From the NCBI RefSeq assembly GCF_001411555.2, contig NC_049907.1, positions 36,757,482 through 36,821,481 of the forward strand: a stretch of DNA of 64,000 nt, given 5' to 3'. The stretch is from Juglans regia (taxonomy: Eukaryota; Streptophyta; Magnoliopsida; Fagales; Juglandaceae). The notes under the pieces are model-generated. The model saw only the letters and a list, made by a program, of their open reading frames with translations. It had not been told where the DNA came from and made no database searches. Positions within the stretch are counted from its first letter, which is position 1. The number at the start of each line of letters is the position of its first letter. Position numbers and translations under genes: made by a program. Shown here one piece after another: positions 61,911-64,000 of this stretch.

Positions 61911-62260
61911 CTCAGTCTTCTAGGGGGATCTTAGTTCCAATCCTCATCGTTGCGTTAGGGCAATCTGGGTATAGTGTTTCGATCTCCAATGGCTCATTTG
62001 CCTCTGCTTGTTGTAGGTTTTGCTCATCCCTTACCTCTACGCCCCTATTCAGAAGGACCGTGGGTGTGGGAACAATGTGCTCTGACCGTCCTCCTGGGCG
62101 GCCTGGTCGTCGCCACCTCCGATAGTGCATACTTCTCCCCCTTTGCTCCTCAGTTTCTACACAACACTCTTGTGTTAAGGCTTCTTTGCCTTGTGCTTCC
62201 CCACTTCGCCTTGAGTTGGGAACTTCATCTTGCTGTAGTACGTGAACGTAACTGCCCTAA

Positions 62261-62764
62261 CTAGGAGGAGGGCCCCTTCATGACTAAGAAATCAGTCATG
62301 GTGGTTACGGTATACGTCCCTTTTCCTGCCGTGATCGGGACGGTAATGGCACCTATCGGTTGGATCAGATCTCCAGAGAAGCCCTTCAGTGGTGTCAACG
62401 AGGGTCTCAGCTTAATGGCATTTATGCCCATCTTTATAAAGGCCTCCCAAAATAATATGTCTGCGGAACTCCCATTGTCAATAAGGATACACCTGGTAGT
62501 GTAATTAGCGACCATAAGGGTTACCACTAGCGTGTCATCATGAGAGTACAATACTCCTTCACAATCTTCTTCTCCGAAAGAGATAGTTACTGATGCATCA
62601 AGTTTTTGGTGCTTGGACGACTTGGTCGCTACATAAATTTCCTCGTATCTTGCCCTTCTACTAGAGGAGGATGCGCCGACTCCAGTGAATTCGCCTGCTA
62701 TTGTTCTGATTTCACCTAAGGGCCTTGTCCCTATTGTTATTATGAGGCGCCCTGTCCCTGTCAT
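62261..62764 (-). pseudogene. Tat-type aspartic protease region
   Basis: Open for 167 codons. The active-site block CILIDNGSSADILFWEAF has D-N-G in place of D-T/S-G but the surrounding GSSADIL is typical of Tat proteases. A Ser/Arg linker to gag precedes it. The downstream start of pol is at 62264 with a TAG. Confidence 0.8.
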
Positions 62765-62944
62765 TATTACAGGTGTCTTCCCTCGATGGGCGCTGCCTAT
62801 CCAGGCTTCTGCTTCTACGGGGGGGTTGCGTCCTCTCTCAAATCATTGTTTGGATTTTGACTGCTCCGCGACCATTTGTTCAAGCTCTCCAATGCCTTCC
62901 AGCTCGGTCACTCTTTTATTCATGGTCATGCAATCCTCTGTCCA

Positions 62945-63978
62945 TTATGAGCTTGTTTGATTGAATTTGCAGTAGCACCTGCCGGTTCTAGGTTGGCAGT
63001 ATTCTCTTCCTAACTCTTCCTTTTCTTGCACGTTCAAATTATTGTGGATGAGACTGGTATTATGCTCTTGTCGCCTTTCGTGCCTCTTGTCTTGGTGGTT
63101 CGGTGCAGCTTTCTTGTCTCCCGAAATGCCTTTGCGTTCTACCTTCAACTCCCCTTTCCTTGGCTCTACAAGAGCCTGTAATGTATCTTCGGCGTTGACG
63201 AAGTCATCCGCCCTATCCATGAACTCTCTCATGCTAAAGGGGGTCTTTCTAGCCAATTCAGCCATGAACGGGCTGTGTGGCCAGATCTCGCCTAACAAGA
63301 CGGTTAGAGTGATCTTCTCATCTTAGTCATCTGTCGTCAACCTTTCTTTATTAAAGCGAATGAGGTATGTCTTTAGGCCCTCCTTTTCCCTCTGTTTAAC
63401 GGTCAAGAGGTATGTCGTTGTGCGCCATGCCTCCTGTTGAGCATAAATTGTGTTAAGAATTGCCTAGCTAACTCTTCAAAGCTATCAATCAACCTCGGCT
63501 CGAGCGTTCCAAACCATCCTCTGGCCATTCCCCTCAAAGTTAAGGGAAAAGATCGGAAGACAATTTCTCGTGGGAAATCGTGAAGTGTGATATGCACCTT
63601 GAAGTTCTCCAAGTGATCTAGTGGGTCTTTGGACCCATCATACATATCTATCTGTGGCACTTTAAATCTCAACGGGAGCAGCACGAGCATTACTTCCATG
63701 TTATAAGACAAATCCATGCAGGTCAACAGTTGTTCCACCAAGGAGGATCCTCTCATCTTCTTCACCATTTCCTCGTACTTGCCGACGAGGCTGCGTAGCT
63801 CATCATGCAATTTTTTCTTTTCCACATCCTCCACGTCCACTCCCCTATTACTATGTGCTTCTCCTTCTCCTTGTTCATTATGGCCGAGTATGGTAGCATC
63901 ACCGAGCTCAATGTTGCGGCGCTTAAGTTTTTCGTTCTCTTTCCTTAGGTTTTTCATGGCGTCTAATGTCATCTTCAA
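62945..63978 (-). pseudogene. Tat-type gag
   Basis: Starts about 63978 within a coiled region (LRKENEKLKRRN); the true N-terminus may be further right. The capsid core is PQIDMYDGSKDPLDHLENFK and ARGWFGTLEPRLIDSFEEL. A frame change occurs near 63410-63300, then the path continues PHSPFMAELARKTPFSMREF and DRADDFVNAEDTL, with a basic tail. A Cys/His motif (CYCKFNQTSS...) lies near the end. Confidence 0.85.
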
Positions 63979-64000
63979 CTTTTCTTCATTTGTTGCTAAT

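Larger units (their letters stand above)
47200..64000 (-). mobile_element. Ty3/gypsy retrotransposon, Tat-type, running past the window end
   Basis: Minus-strand order from the right edge: gag (63978-62945), protease (62764-62261), RT (about 61900-60443), RNase H (60440-60000), a second RNase H (59992-59700), integrase (59500-58200), 3' tandem repeats (57981-58203), a plus-strand ORF (57750-48152, interrupted), and a candidate 3' LTR (about 47680-47200). Dual RNase H and an antisense 3' ORF are features reported for the Tat clade (Tat/Ogre/Retand/Grande type). The 5' LTR and primer site are beyond base 64000. Many stops and frame changes are present. An Athila-type element and a MITE are inserted in it. 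Confidence 0.85.

Overview
This is nuclear DNA of a dicot plant. It holds spliced genes with GT-AG introns, a photosystem I gene, a thermospermine synthase gene, plant-type LTR retrotransposons, MITEs and an endogenous caulimovirid. The MITE family built around a gagttgagttgag-type terminal region is one I associate with Fagales (walnut, pecan, oak relatives). That assignment is a guess from memory, not a result.

Host genes are few. (1) Bases 1-381 are the 3' part of psaD (photosystem I subunit II). (2) Bases 9745-7409, minus strand, are an 8-exon HAD-family gene of the pyrimidine 5'-nucleotidase / SDT1-like type; my splice model gives 258 aa with every junction in phase. (3) Bases 42074-39153, minus strand, are a 10-exon thermospermine/spermine synthase of the ACAULIS5 type; the model gives 337 aa, also fully in phase. 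Both spliced genes look intact.

The rest is mostly transposable elements in layers. A complete but decayed Tnt1-like Ty1/copia element (652-6121, 5-bp target duplication CTCAA) sits about 270 bp downstream of psaD. From 11.6 to 15.3 kb there are MITEs, a truncated hAT-type element and a degenerate gypsy LTR. From 15331 to about 37186 I infer one old CACTA (En/Spm)-like element. Evidence is a CACTGCAAAA end, a matching T-rich inverted end, clusters of TTCGAACG-type subterminal motifs at both sides, a broken plant-transposon protein gene (16-17.2 kb, minus) and a broken Ptta/En/Spm transposase gene (36 kb, plus). Lodged in AT-rich DNA inside it is about 15 kb of rearranged endogenous pararetrovirus (18.5-33.9 kb, florendovirus-like). 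This includes two partial genomes, three tandem movement-protein segments, an inverted promoter/leader/primer-site block, and a 230-bp Mutator-like MITE with a 9-bp duplication inside the coat-protein region. All viral reading frames are broken.

From about 47.2 kb to the window end lies a minus-strand Ty3/gypsy element of the Tat type (gag, protease, RT, two RNase H domains, integrase, 3' tandem repeats, candidate 3' LTR). It carries a plus-strand (antisense) ORF with a PF04195-like 'gypsy-type transposon' domain. That antisense ORF is interrupted by a second gypsy element of the Athila type (50514-57337, minus), which has lost RT, RNase H and most of integrase by an internal deletion. The target duplications ACACT/ATGCT are both one CpG transition away from ACGCT. 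A hAT-type MITE also interrupts the Tat RT.

No CRISPR, rRNA or tRNA gene was seen. I found no clear undescribed functional system. The most unusual parts are the rearranged virus nested in the CACTA element, its uncharacterised proline-rich second ORF, and the antisense ORF in the Tat element.
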